Both the position numbers and the translations under genes were made by a program. A stretch of 64,000 bases of DNA from Apostichopus japonicus. Lineage: Eukaryota; Echinodermata; Holothuroidea; Aspidochirotida; Stichopodidae. The stretch covers positions 6,432,501 to 6,496,500 of the forward strand of contig NC_092571.1 in assembly GCF_037975245.1 (NCBI RefSeq), given 5' to 3'. The notes beneath the pieces were generated by a model, which saw nothing but the letters and a program-made list of their open reading frames with translations, was not told the origin of the DNA and searched no databases. Positions 14,509 to 24,257 of the stretch are shown in pieces. Within the stretch, counting starts at the first letter, position 1. Every line of letters begins with the position of its first letter.

Positions 14509-14551
14509 GATATAACCAGGGAGTTGTTATGGAACAACTCCCTGATATAAC
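14509..14551 (+). mobile_element. 27/28-bp palindrome flanked by an 8-bp direct repeat
   Basis: Perfect 12-bp arms CAGGGAGTTGTT (14517-14528) and AACAACTCCCTG (14533-14544) surround the loop ATGG. GATATAAC occurs immediately on both sides (14509-14516 and 14544-14551), sharing the final G. CAGGG-type ends with an 8-bp duplication resemble an extremely short hAT-like insertion or an excision remnant. A degenerate CAGGGAGTTTAA recurs about 40 bp downstream. Confidence 0.5.
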
Positions 14552-15845
14552 AATACAAGTGAATGTTACAGGGTAGTTTAATCAGGGAGTTTAATACTGG
14601 TGCGAGGGAGCTGTTTCCGTACAGTAAAACACTGAATATTCAGATCGTAGACGACAACATGTGGTGAAAGATAACCAACAAGAAGAGCTGCAGGTTTAAA
14701 AACTGCAATAGATTTCAACGGGGTGTTTATTTTACGAAAAGCTTATAAATTATAAGGAAATATGTTGACGTGAATGTTCCATTTATTATGCAAATCTACA
14801 CAATGGAATTTGTGCATGGCGACAAAAAGTGTATATTATTACTGGAGCGTTTCGAAGTTGTAAGCAGTTGAGATGTTTCCAGAAAGGCCACTCATATGAC
14901 ATAATAGTATATGCGTCACTATTATAGACTCTGGTCCCCAGTCGTTGGTTATAAAGGTCTCTTCTTCACTCAGAACGATACAGTTAACCGGTCAGTGTAG
15001 ATATCAGCGGCTTTCTCGTATAATATCAATCGGGGTTTTTATATGATGAACAACAATGGAGAGAAAAGCAGGTGGAAAGTTCATATGCCTGTAAAATAAT
15101 GAGAAAATATTTTATTTACACAAACATCTTCCTAATTCTTATTAGATAGACTTTTCCCCCTAATTATGTTTGCCTCACTACCAATTTCATTAAGAAGGAT
15201 ACTTGTCTTTTATAAGTGTAACACGAAAAAAGTTTCCTTGTTGTTGAAATATTTCAGAATCAACCCTGCTTATCTCAACCCGTAAAAAAATCAAACAAAC
15301 CACAAAAACAGGGGGTTATAAGTTTATTTTACTACGTTCACCGATCAATGCTCTTTATCCAAGTTATCAATGCCAAAGTATTGAAGAGGTGTGAATTTTC
15401 ATTAGTATTAAATAAATTTCAAACACAATCATCAATTAAAAAACCAAAACAATGCATTGCTTTCGGGATTGCCAATTTGGCGCGATGTCCTATTAATTGC
15501 AGAGAAATGGAGTTTATCTAACGATTTTGATGGATGGTTATTTGTAAATTATTAAAAGTAGATTCCCCGTATTTAATGCAACGTGAAATAATTATGTATT
15601 TCATTTAAAAGGTTTGCTATCTCTACCTGTGGTATGTTTTTGGTTTCGATGATAATCGTAAACTATGCAGGAATGCAGGCGGAGAGTGTGTGTATGTGTG
15701 TATGTATGTATGGACGCATGTGATATGAGAATTGAGCACATCTCCTGTGTATATCATGTATCGTTGTTTCAGTATTTTCCACGACTAATCGAGACCTGAT
15801 AAGGTGGAAAATGTAATAAATAGGAAAATGGGTACAGTGCACAAA
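14552..15845. other. unannotated AT-rich DNA
   Basis: No gene or repeat is supported here, apart from a short GT-rich tract at about 15685-15720. Confidence 0.5.
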
Positions 15846-15872
15846 CACTGAAAAAATAAACTAGTCAATATT

Positions 15873-16115
15873 GCCACGGACTAACGTTAAATTAGTCTGT
15901 AACGTTAGCCAATGCACACGGACTACCAAAAATCTTCGTTTCATCGCTGCTTCTTAGTCAGTTTACACTGACTAAGGAAAATATAATCGCAGCATAGTTG
16001 GTGGCGACGGACTAAGGTATTTTAACCCATGGACTAAGACCGATACGGACACCCGATTTACGCCATAATCGTAGCTTAGTCGGTGTCGACGGACTAATGT
16101 ATGACGGACCACTTC
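15873..16115 (+). repeat. left subterminal repeat array of the CACTA-like element
   Basis: Repeated CGGACTAA/TTAGTC motifs in both orientations occur roughly every 15-40 bp from 15873 to 16115. In known CACTA elements such arrays bind the element-encoded accessory protein. That role is inferred here from family knowledge. Confidence 0.75.
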
Positions 16116-17751
16116 GATTCAATTCAATTTGGAAACCGAGAGGCAACGGCAGCTTGCTGGACTTGGCATAGTTTCATACGATCACTCTAAGCAACTTTCA
16201 ACCGTAAATCACCCAAGAAGGTCTTTAGAAGAATGGAGGTATTAACTGCCATCGTCGGCCTACCTGTTATTCCTTTAACTTGAAGGTAAAATTAAAGTTA
16301 ATTGTTAGGCCACTGGCACTAGTACTGTATTATGGTTAGTGTAACGCTACCGTTGTAACGCTACTGTTGTCACGCTGGCGTTTCGCAATACACAAGTGCA
16401 ATGACAGTGAGTAGCCTATAGACTTCTATTGGGTACTGCAGTGCATTCTCAACACTAAAGTGTGCATTCTAAACACCAATTAACAATGCGTTATGTGTGT
16501 ATTGGGCTAGATTGAACAGTGGCACATAATCTTCTAATTTATTCCCAAACAAATGCTGGAACTATAAGTCTCAATAGTTTATTTGAAGTCTACACTCATT
16601 TGGTAAAATTTCCTGTAATTTCCCATGTGAATCTAAATGGGTAGGCTTTGTGATATTGAATAAGCAAGGCTAGACCTTCAAACGTACAGTCACAGTAGGC
16701 TGAACAAATTATGTTGGCTAGTCAACGGTATTATATGTTGCGAGCAGTCAGGATGCACGCTTCAGTTCTATTTAACCTTCTCATTTATCATTTTTTAGTA
16801 TTTAATTTCCGGTCACACCCAGGAAACAATTGCGACATTCCTTCACGGTCGACTTGTTTACTGTAATTAAGTATTAACCTTTTTTTCTCAGGAAAGCTTG
16901 ATAGTCTGAAGTTATTATAACATGTGCTTTTAGTATACTGCCAAAAGAGTAAGTTGTTGTATTTGTATTGATATTTTATGTAGAAGTAACGGAAAATTTA
17001 GTATGTTTAGTTTGGTCTAATTGCACGTTTTTTTTTCTTCTGTCCAATGTAGTGCAGGGTTCACTTGCGCGAATTCAAATTATTCTGTTTATGTATATGT
17101 ATATGCATCGATTCGTAGATTATGATGTTTTTTTTGACATTTATTTGTAATTCAAGCATATCTGTTTAGTAGCAAAGTTTAAAGGTTAAGATTAATTAGT
17201 TTTCTCTTTTTGATCCTAGATTGAATGAAACTCATTGACGTAAATAATTGATCAGATCATACAGTTTAACGCAGTTCCTAAAACTCTGGGTATTCTCTAG
17301 TCTTCGCCGGTCCATTATATACTTTAGTACTACTAGTAAGACTTAATCAAGACGACCGAAAGACAAACTTAGTGTAACAAAGTACTGATTCTCCTCTAGC
17401 CTAGGTCTAAACAGGCTTGTTATGTGAGCAAGCAAAATAACAACTAAAAACGATTATGCCTATAAATAAGTTGGCTCAGTGCATTTCTGTTTCTAAAATT
17501 TTATATTATTAAAGATCATAAAAACAAACAAAGATTTAGCCTATGTTTTATTATCTCTGTATTCTGGGCATTTGATTCTGGTTGCAATGGTGATGACACT
17601 CTCGTTCAAATTTTCAGCTTTATACAGTCTGCTTCAAACTTTGGGATTGTTTTTTGAGACTATAGTGGAAGCAAATCTCACATAACTTTGTGGTGACAAC
17701 TTTTTTTTTGTTCTTTTTCAAATGATGAATACTTTGCTGTTTTTTTTCCAG

Positions 17752-17949
17752 CAGGAATTGAAAAGCCAAATATCTAAGTCAAGGGTGAGGTTTCCTGTGA
17801 TGTACGACACCAGTGTGGAGGCAACAACAGAAGAGGAGAACTGTGTTATATATGGCTTAAAGACATGTTTTAAGATGATATATTGGTACCCTTCGCAGAA
17901 CAAAAGAGTTTATCCAAGAGTCCAAAAAGCAAAGGAACAAGTACGATAG
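17752..17949 (+). CDS. exon-like cargo inside the CACTA-like element
   Basis: A pyrimidine-rich tract ending in CAG (17741-17751) precedes an open frame that reads ELKSQISKSRVRFPVMYDTS, then an acidic EATTEEENC stretch, and ends QKAKEQVR before a stop. A GTGAGT donor-like site lies at 17967, in a different frame. I do not recognise the protein. It could be captured host sequence or the accessory gene of the transposon. The stop before the donor suggests decay or a terminal exon. Confidence 0.3.
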   Translation, partial: QELKSQISKSRVRFPVMYDTSVEATTEEENCVIYGLKTCFKMIYWYPSQNKRVYPRVQKAKEQVR

Positions 17950-18100
17950 AGAAAAAAGATGGAAGAGTGAGTTTAATTATTGTACCCAACTGTTTAATGA
18001 TATTAAAGATACTTTTCATAACCTGTTTTAAAAAAAAAAACAGTCTAGTATATCATTTACGTGCAAGCTTCATAAGTTTGGTCAAATTTTCACTGATCTG

Positions 18101-19594
18101 TAGAGCGGGAGTCCAGAGGGTTTGGTTAGCTGGGAAGGTAACCAATTGCCTGGTACATCACAATGTTCACAATGCATTCCTGTATATGAAACCTGACGAC
18201 TGGCAAACCGACTGTGGTGGATGTGGCTGGGAGAGCAATTTAAAGTCACCTACCCTGTAATAGCTAACCTAGATCAGCTTTCATGGTAACCACATCAAAG
18301 TAAGAACAATGTGTCATGTATGGCCATCGCCAGTAATTATTGGTGGTGGGGTACCCCTGCCAGTGATCAACAATTGACCCCTCACGGCTGACCTAGGTCA
18401 GCTCATGAGGTAACCACTTGAAACCTACTGGAAAATGTTGGTTAGGACTTCAGATAAAAGGGATGGGCATTGCCAGTAATTTTTATTGGTGGGGTACCCC
18501 TGCCAGTAGACCCCCAATATGCCCATCCCCTCATTGACCTAGGTGAGCTCATGATTTGACCAGTTGAAACCTACAGGAAAATGATAGGTATCACTTCATA
18601 TGTAAGGATGGGCATTTCCAGTATTTTATAGGGGTCAATTATAGATCACTGGCAGGGGTACCCCACCACCAATAATTACTGGCAATGGCCATTTGTTGCT
18701 CTTGGGGCCATACCTGACACATTGTACTTACTTTGATGTGTTACCATGAAAACTGATCTAGGTTAGCTATCAGGTGACTTTAAAATTGCTCTCCCAGCCA
18801 CACTCACCACAGTCGGTTGCCAGTCGTCTGGTTTCATATACAGGAATGCACTGTGAACATTGTGATGTACAAGGCAATTGGTTACCTTCCCAGCTAACCA
18901 AACCCGCTGGGCTCCCGGTCTATTGGGCTCATTATTAACATGATTAACATAATTATTAAGCTTTGAAAAATAACTTGGTGTTACGCTGTTCAAAGCTAAT
19001 AATTATTTGGTAAAGCTGCTATTCCTGGCTTATAATTTGAGGGACCTAGATTTAAATGTATACCTCCCAATATGTTATAAAATTTTAAAATGAAGTGATA
19101 CAATTTTCCAGTAGTTTTCAACTGGTTACATCATGAGCTCATCTAGGTCAATGGGAGATGGGCATTTTGGGGGTCTACTGGCAGGGGTACCCCACTAATA
19201 AAAATTACTGGCAATGCCCATCAGTTGTATCTGAAGTCCTAACCAACATTTTCCAGTAGGTTTCAAGTGGTTACCTCATGAGCTGACCTAGGTCAGCCTT
19301 GAGGGGTCAATTATAGATCACTGGCAGGGGTACCCCACCACCAATAATTACTGGCAATGGCCATTTGTTGCTCTTGGGGCCATACCTGACACATTGTACT
19401 TACTTTGATGTGTTACCATGAAAACTGATCTAGGTTAGCTATCAGGTGACTTTAAAATTGCTCTCCCAGCCACACTCACCACAGTCGGTTGCCAGTCGTC
19501 TGGTTTCATATACAGGAATGCACTGTGAACATTGTGATGTACAAGGCAATTGGTTACCTTCCCAGCTAACCAAACCCGCTGGGCTCCCGGTCTA
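18101..19594 (+). repeat. large fold-back with roughly 500-bp arms
   Basis: Positions 18101-18600 and 19089-19594 are reverse complements along most of their length. Landmarks are GTTTGGTTAGCTGGGAAGG with its inverse, GGGGTACCCCTGCCAGT with its inverse, and the GCCAGTAATTTTTATT segment with its inverse. The loop (18601-19088) is largely a second copy of the right arm, so the right-arm sequence occurs twice. Two 76-codon minus-strand open frames here are just this duplication. A transcript across it would form a long hairpin. Confidence 0.9.
18630..19088 (+). repeat. first copy of a near-identical 459-bp direct repeat
   Basis: Positions 18630-19088 recur at 19302-19760, an offset of 672 bp. 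The only difference I noticed is GTTACGCTG versus GTTATGCTG, which points to a recent segmental duplication inside the transposon. Confidence 0.9.
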
Positions 19595-19760
19595 TTGGGC
19601 TCATTATTAACATGATTAACATAATTATTAAGCTTTGAAAAATAACTTGGTGTTATGCTGTTCAAAGCTAATAATTATTTGGTAAAGCTGCTATTCCTGG
19701 CTTATAATTTGAGGGACCTAGATTTAAATGTATACCTCCCAATATGTTATAAAATTTTAA
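19302..19760 (+). repeat. second copy of the 459-bp direct repeat
   Basis: This is a near-perfect copy of 18630-19088. Its first part also forms the right arm of the fold-back. Confidence 0.9.
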
Positions 19761-19846
19761 TGTAAATGTATGTTTATGATAATGTGAGTTATCATGTGCT
19801 ATATCTGTATCTGCGCTTACACGTATATCATATTTTCTGTTCACAG

Positions 19847-19927
19847 GTCAATAATGGTGCAGATTTTGGCTTCCTGAAGACAAGTGGGAGGCCATTTGTA
19901 GTTAAGAGAAACACTCTTTGTTCGTGA
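19847..19927 (+). CDS. probable terminal exon of the CACTA-like element's cargo
   Basis: A pyrimidine-rich tract ending CTGTTCACAG precedes VNNGADFGFLKTSGRPFVVK and then RNTLCS and a TGA stop. AATAAA follows at 20072-20077. The combination of an acceptor, a short open frame, a stop and a poly(A) signal is what a last exon looks like. The family is not recognised, and the joining frame to any upstream exon is undetermined. Confidence 0.35.
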   Translation, partial: VNNGADFGFLKTSGRPFVVKRNTLCS

Positions 19928-20071
19928 AGACTTAACTGGTGTCGATTTGGGGTACCACTTTAAAACGAAAGTCATGAGGAACCCTTGCCCAAGATTCAAC
20001 TTTGCATTATTGTGCAGTGCTATACTTTTGCGATTCATGTTTGATCCATGAACTTGTCTTAACTTTGTTGG

Positions 20072-20077
20072 AATAAA
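20072..20077 (+). terminator. poly(A) signal AATAAA
   Basis: A canonical AATAAA lies about 145 bp after the candidate terminal-exon stop inside the CACTA-like element, with a T-rich tract downstream. Confidence 0.5.
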
Positions 20078-20215
20078 ATCATATTTTCAGATTTTTGTTT
20101 ACAGTGATTTCTTCTCTATCTGTCGAAAGTCAGCCTTTGTAGACATCAGAAGTTTTATCAGAAATAAATACTGCCAACGTACACATTATTTGTGTTTCTT
20201 CTGCTCTCTTTTCTT

Positions 20216-20600
20216 TCAGTGATGCTAGTCAGTGAAACTAGTCGGGTTTAATTCTTTCAGTGATTCTAGTCAGTGCAACTAGTCAGTCGATACCGACTAA
20301 GAAAGGTTAGTCGGGAGAGGCACCATCCTGACTAATGTAAAACTTGCTATAAACTAGTCGGTGGCTCATATAAATTAGTCGGTAAAGACCGACTAATGTC
20401 ACCAATTAATGTAACTGACTAATATACATTTACCGACTAAGAAATTGTTGATCGACTAAGCTGACGGACTTTGATGACCTACTAAGAAATCCAACTGACT
20501 AAGGAATAAATTAGTCGGTATAGCAAGTGACTAAGGCTATGTTAGTCGGGAGAGGCACCAGATGGACTAACGTTATGTTAGTCGGTGAACCAATTTAAGT
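20216..20600 (+). repeat. right subterminal repeat array of the CACTA-like element
   Basis: More than a dozen TTAGTCGG/CCGACTAA motifs occur in both orientations. The segment GTTAGTCGGGAGAGGCACCA occurs twice (about 20306 and 20540). The array mirrors that at 15873-16115. Confidence 0.8.
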
Positions 20601-20608
20601 TTTCAGTG

Positions 20609-21559
20609 AAGAGGCGTGAAAATTTACGAGTTCTTAGACCGACATGTATTCAATGTGCATCTATATACAGTATTTATGACAGAACCCATCATTGTGTAGC
20701 TAGTGCAATTGATGCACACGACGGATTTGTTGCAAGTAATCAAATATAGCGCACCGCCCCCCCCCCCCCAATGTTACGATGAGTGAAGAATGCTCTGGCT
20801 TTTTTTTAGTAGCCTTGTACGCTATCAATGAAATCGTAGGTCTCCTACTAAGACACCACCCTGCTCAGTAGCGTTGTTGGGGGGGGGGGGCGGTCACATG
20901 CGCACAGCCTGTGGGGTTATGGGGTCGATATCACACGTTTTTTGAAGATGCTACCATTTCACAGTAATTAATTATTTAGCTAACGAGGCCCTCAAAGGCT
21001 TGGAAACGAATCTACGCTATGTCGGGAGGGGGAGGCAGGGATGAGAGCCATGGCCGAGGGGCATCCCCCCTGGAGTTAGGGCTAAGTCAATTGCTTGAAA
21101 AGTCGGGCAATGCGGGTCCTATGGAAGGTTTTCTCAGGAAAACATGCTTCAGCACATCCCCTTGCACCCGTCGTGTGATTATCCTATTGGCAGAAGGGTG
21201 GTTTCCTAAATTCCCACACTTTATAAAAATACTCACTTGGAAATTTTTACTCTGACTAATGATTCCATGATCATTCATTGTTAAAACGAATCGCCTTAAT
21301 TTTGCAAATTCCCCTTTTTTCGCGCATTAGTCATTGTATCAATACATTGAGAAAAACTCTTGAGGTATGCGACTTGCAACTTTTCTCCCCCCCCCCCAAA
21401 AAAAAAACGCTGGGAAGGTAAAATTTTCATTTCTCGTGTCATTAGATCCTCGAAACACGTGTCTGATAGACTGAACTGGTTCTGATTACTACCAACGAGA
21501 CTGAGTTCAGACAAGCTGTTATATCGGGCTGCTACTTTGACTTCTGCCAAAGCCTATAG
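20609..21559. other. unannotated DNA upstream of the MULE-like exons
   Basis: No upstream exon of the MULE-like gene could be found here. Poly-C at about 20756, poly-G at about 20878 and a C/A run at about 21388 are visible. A GC-richer patch at 21010-21190 is open in several frames but matches nothing I recognise. Confidence 0.4.
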
Positions 21560-23139
21560 AGGAGGGTCCTGCAGCTTGACTTGGCTGGAAGATACAGGCG
21601 GAGCCGACGCCTGAGGAAGCGAATCAGGAAGTTCATGGCCATCGGCTACCTGCCACTTGCCCTTGTCAGGCTCAATTTCCGGGAATTGGCGACGAACAAC
21701 TCCACTCAACGCCTGGTGGCTGGCTACCCTGCAATGCAGCAGTTCATTCAATACCTGGAGAATAACTACATCAGCGACAATGGAAACTTCCCTGCCCAGT
21801 TGTGGAATGTCTTCCATCGAGACAATGACACACGGACAAACAATCATGTTGAAGGTGACTATAATTTTTGGCATGGGTGGGGCCAGAGAAGGGACAGGGC
21901 TGCATCCCCTTACCCATGAACCGCATATTTATAGAACCACTGGGCGTCTTTTTTTTTGGGGGGGTGCGGGTTGTTCTTCACCAGTAGTGCCAACATCTGC
22001 TACTAGGGGAGGTGGAGGAATGGGCAGGTCTTCCTGTTCTTCTACAGTGATATTCTGTAACAATGAAAAAAATACAAAAAAGTTAAGCTATAACACAACA
22101 CATATTTACTATGCAAGAGGGGAGATGAGTTTGTTGAGCTATGGGCATCCTTTTTTATACAATTCCCATTTTTCTCATGAATGTGTGCCTTGTATTTAAA
22201 TTTGGAAGAGTTTACAAGGCTTATGGGGGTGAAGAGCCTGTAGACTGCAGCACGTTTTTATTTTTAGGCATTGGGTGACTGAAACACCAATTGCTTTTTT
22301 CCCTTCAGTTGCAACAGGGTGAGTGATTTATAGCGTACCCACGCGATCTCAACTGCGATTGACCCAAATTCGGTACCATTTAAATGCTTGTGTTGAATTA
22401 CTAGATTTTTTATGTGACGGTTGTAGAGATGTAAACATCTTGCTGGTAGGTTCAGGCATTCGAGAAAAAAAAAATCAAATGAGACCGTATTTTAGAGAAG
22501 TTTGGAGATATTTTCAAAAATCATGGAAAAATGTAACTACAGATTTCTTTGAGGCTCCTGATATGAATCCTGTAATGTGTTAGCTAGTTGGAATTGGTAG
22601 GGTCAGTTGATAGAAGTTTTGACTTTGCATTAACATTAAATCAGATTACATTTAGGGTGGGTCAGCTATTACATTTAGCTTTGATGTTTATTACATTTAG
22701 GCCGGGTGGGTATTACATTTAGGGTTGTTATTACATTGAGCGGTGATACACTGCTAACGTGCTTTGGGTATGAAGGGGAAAACATATTTGTAATTTTATA
22801 ACTGAATAGACTTATCACACTTATTACACTTACTTGCCTGCCCTACCGTCGACTGTCTAGTATGGGTTAGATTTCTCTGTCAATCAGGATCATAATACGG
22901 ACTTCTTCTCTTCAGGATTCCATCAAAGATGGAACAACATCATAGGCCGGGCCCACCCATCACTTTGGCTGTTCCTGCGGAAAATGAAGGATGAACAGCA
23001 CCTGCTGGAGATCACTGTGGCTAGTGCTGGGAGAGGGGAAGCACCTCCCCACAGGAGAAGAAAATGGTGCACCCTGCAGCAACGGATAACGAGGCTACGG
23101 GATGAATACCTCAACGGCAAGCGGACACTGCAACGCTAA
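21560..23139 (+). CDS. C-terminal part of a MULE-type transposase-derived protein, two exons
   Basis: Exon A runs 21560-21854: acceptor CTATAG, then RVLQLDLAGRYRRSRRLRKR, a segment with FMAIGYLPLALVRLNF, and finally RTNNHVEG, followed by the donor GTGACT. Exon B runs 22916-23139: acceptor CTTCTCTTCAG, then GFHQRWNNIIGRAHPSLWLF, HRRRKWCTLQQRI and RDEYLNGKRTLQR before TAA. Splicing A to B keeps the frame and joins VEG to FHQRWN. The RTNN-x-EG...W...GRxHP...RRRK...L...YLxG pattern is typical of the region after the DDE domain in MULE-transposase proteins, often fused to FLYWCH zinc fingers. The catalytic part is not visible upstream, so this is partial, either a relic or the end of a domesticated gene with distant exons. 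Confidence 0.7.
22640..22745 (+). repeat. short irregular TATTACATTTAGG repeats in the intron
   Basis: Five spaced copies of TTACATTTAG(G)-like sequence lie in the intron between the two MULE-like exons. They look like minisatellite-like slippage products. Confidence 0.6.
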
Positions 23140-23840
23140 TGGAATGCAGTAGTTTATAAGATTAAATCATACGTGTGAGGTATATATCTATATGTATATA
23201 TATATATATATATTGTTACGATCAACTCGATCAAGGCCAGAATACACCTCCCCTTGGGTTCACAACTCAAATGACTAAACTGTAATTTTTAACTTTAAAT
23301 ATAACAATAAGTATTTATTTAATTGTGTGTTCAAGGTAATTAAAATCAAACAAAGGTCATTTATCAATATCTAAGCAGTTTACACTAAAACAGATTTAAT
23401 AAGTTACACTGTAATTTACTCACGACCTGGTGTGTGCCGCGACGCGAGCTGCAGCATAAGTCCAGTGACAAAAAGTCCTGGCGATTATTCCAGCGCACAA
23501 TTAATGGCGAAACTTGTCGGCTGACGAATGTCCAATATTGAAGAAATCCAGCTCCCAACTTGATGACTTCCACTTCGGAGGTCGACAACTAACGAATGTC
23601 CAAGTTGTGCTTGCAGCTTGTTTATCCTTGGATTCCTGACCTTGAGTAACTCAGAGGCCACAATAAGTAGTGCTGACTGGGACTTGTGACAAATCCACTA
23701 CTATAAAGACAGCTATAACTCTACTGTAAAACAGAGTGAGTATTTACTCACACTGGAATTGTAGAATTCACTTGAGCGAGATGTTATTAAACTCCTGGTG
23801 CCAAGATGGTTAAAACTTTTTGATCTCCAACTATCAGGTA

Positions 23841-23849
23841 CTTATATAG
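23841..23849 (-). promoter_or_regulatory. TATA box of the putative LTR
   Basis: The minus strand reads CTATATAAG. It lies downstream, in that orientation, of two TTC/GAA-type motifs and upstream of AATAAA, which fits U3-R order in an LTR. Confidence 0.45.
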
Positions 23850-23889
23850 CATTTCCACAAGTCCAGAAAGATCTTGCAATGTCCATCCA

Positions 23890-23902
23890 TTCTAGAAGCA
23901 TC
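23890..23902. promoter_or_regulatory. partial heat-shock-element-like motif
   Basis: TTCTAGAAGCATC has two perfect and one imperfect NTTCN/NGAAN pentamers in the alternating arrangement bound by heat-shock factor. Confidence 0.35.
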
Positions 23903-24077
23903 CTAGCTCCAGCTCAGTTCAACCAATCCAAGGGTCACGTCACCTTTCCAGGAAATCCTCACCTAGTGTTCTAAAGATAGCACAAGGGATGTCCACTTGG
24001 CAGCACTTCAATGTTCTAGCATGTTCCAATGTGTACTGTGTTGAGATGATCTAAATTGTTCTCAAATGTTCTAACTC

Positions 24078-24090
24078 TTCTAGAAGCTTC
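24078..24090. promoter_or_regulatory. perfect three-unit heat-shock-element-like motif
   Basis: TTCTAGAAGCTTC fits TTCnnGAAnnTTC exactly. It sits in the putative U3 of the minus-strand LTR, amid further TTC-containing sequence. Function is inferred only from the match. Confidence 0.45.
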
Positions 24091-24257
24091 TCAACTTTTC
24101 CAAATATTCTACACACACCAAATATGCACACATACCAGGCATTTGTATACTATGATTCTTAGATTAATTTATAATATTCTATAATATTGATTTAAAATAC
24201 AACTTTTTGTTGCAAAAAATCATACAAATTATTGAGATTACTTAGGGGCCTGTAATA

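Larger units (their letters stand above)
15846..20608 (+). mobile_element. EnSpm/CACTA-like DNA transposon, non-autonomous, about 4.76 kb
   Basis: The ends are CACTGAAAA at 15846 and its inverse TTTTCAGTG at 20608, followed on both sides by many short direct and inverted copies of a (T)TAGTCGG/CGGACTAA motif. CACTA/G termini plus subterminal repeat arrays are the hallmark of the EnSpm/CACTA superfamily. The flanks share AA on both sides, consistent with the short duplications of this group but weak evidence alone. No recognisable transposase is seen. Instead the interior carries exon-like sequence ending in a poly(A) signal, and a large fold-back at 18101-19594. Confidence 0.7.
23214..24257 (-). 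mobile_element. probable solo LTR, minus orientation
   Basis: The block begins TGTTACGATC and ends CTGTAATA, a decayed TGTTAC/GTAACA inverted pair like that at the ends of many gypsy-type LTRs. Read on the minus strand it has the expected order: heat-shock-like motifs (24090, 23902), a TATA box CTATATAAG (23849-23841), then about 520 bp later AATAAA (23319-23314), then the end. I found no second LTR, no coding region and no clear target duplication (the 5' side is a TA microsatellite), so the call rests on internal architecture. Confidence 0.45.

Noticed and set aside
18763-19665. Two identical 76-codon minus-strand frames
   Set aside because: They are the direct repeat inside the CACTA-like element, and their inverse lies in another frame at 18110-18260. 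There is no independent coding evidence.
21087-21874. Minus-strand open frames of 60-106 codons over the MULE-like exon and upstream
   Set aside because: They are antisense shadows of the recognised plus-strand exon or low-support GC-rich patches.
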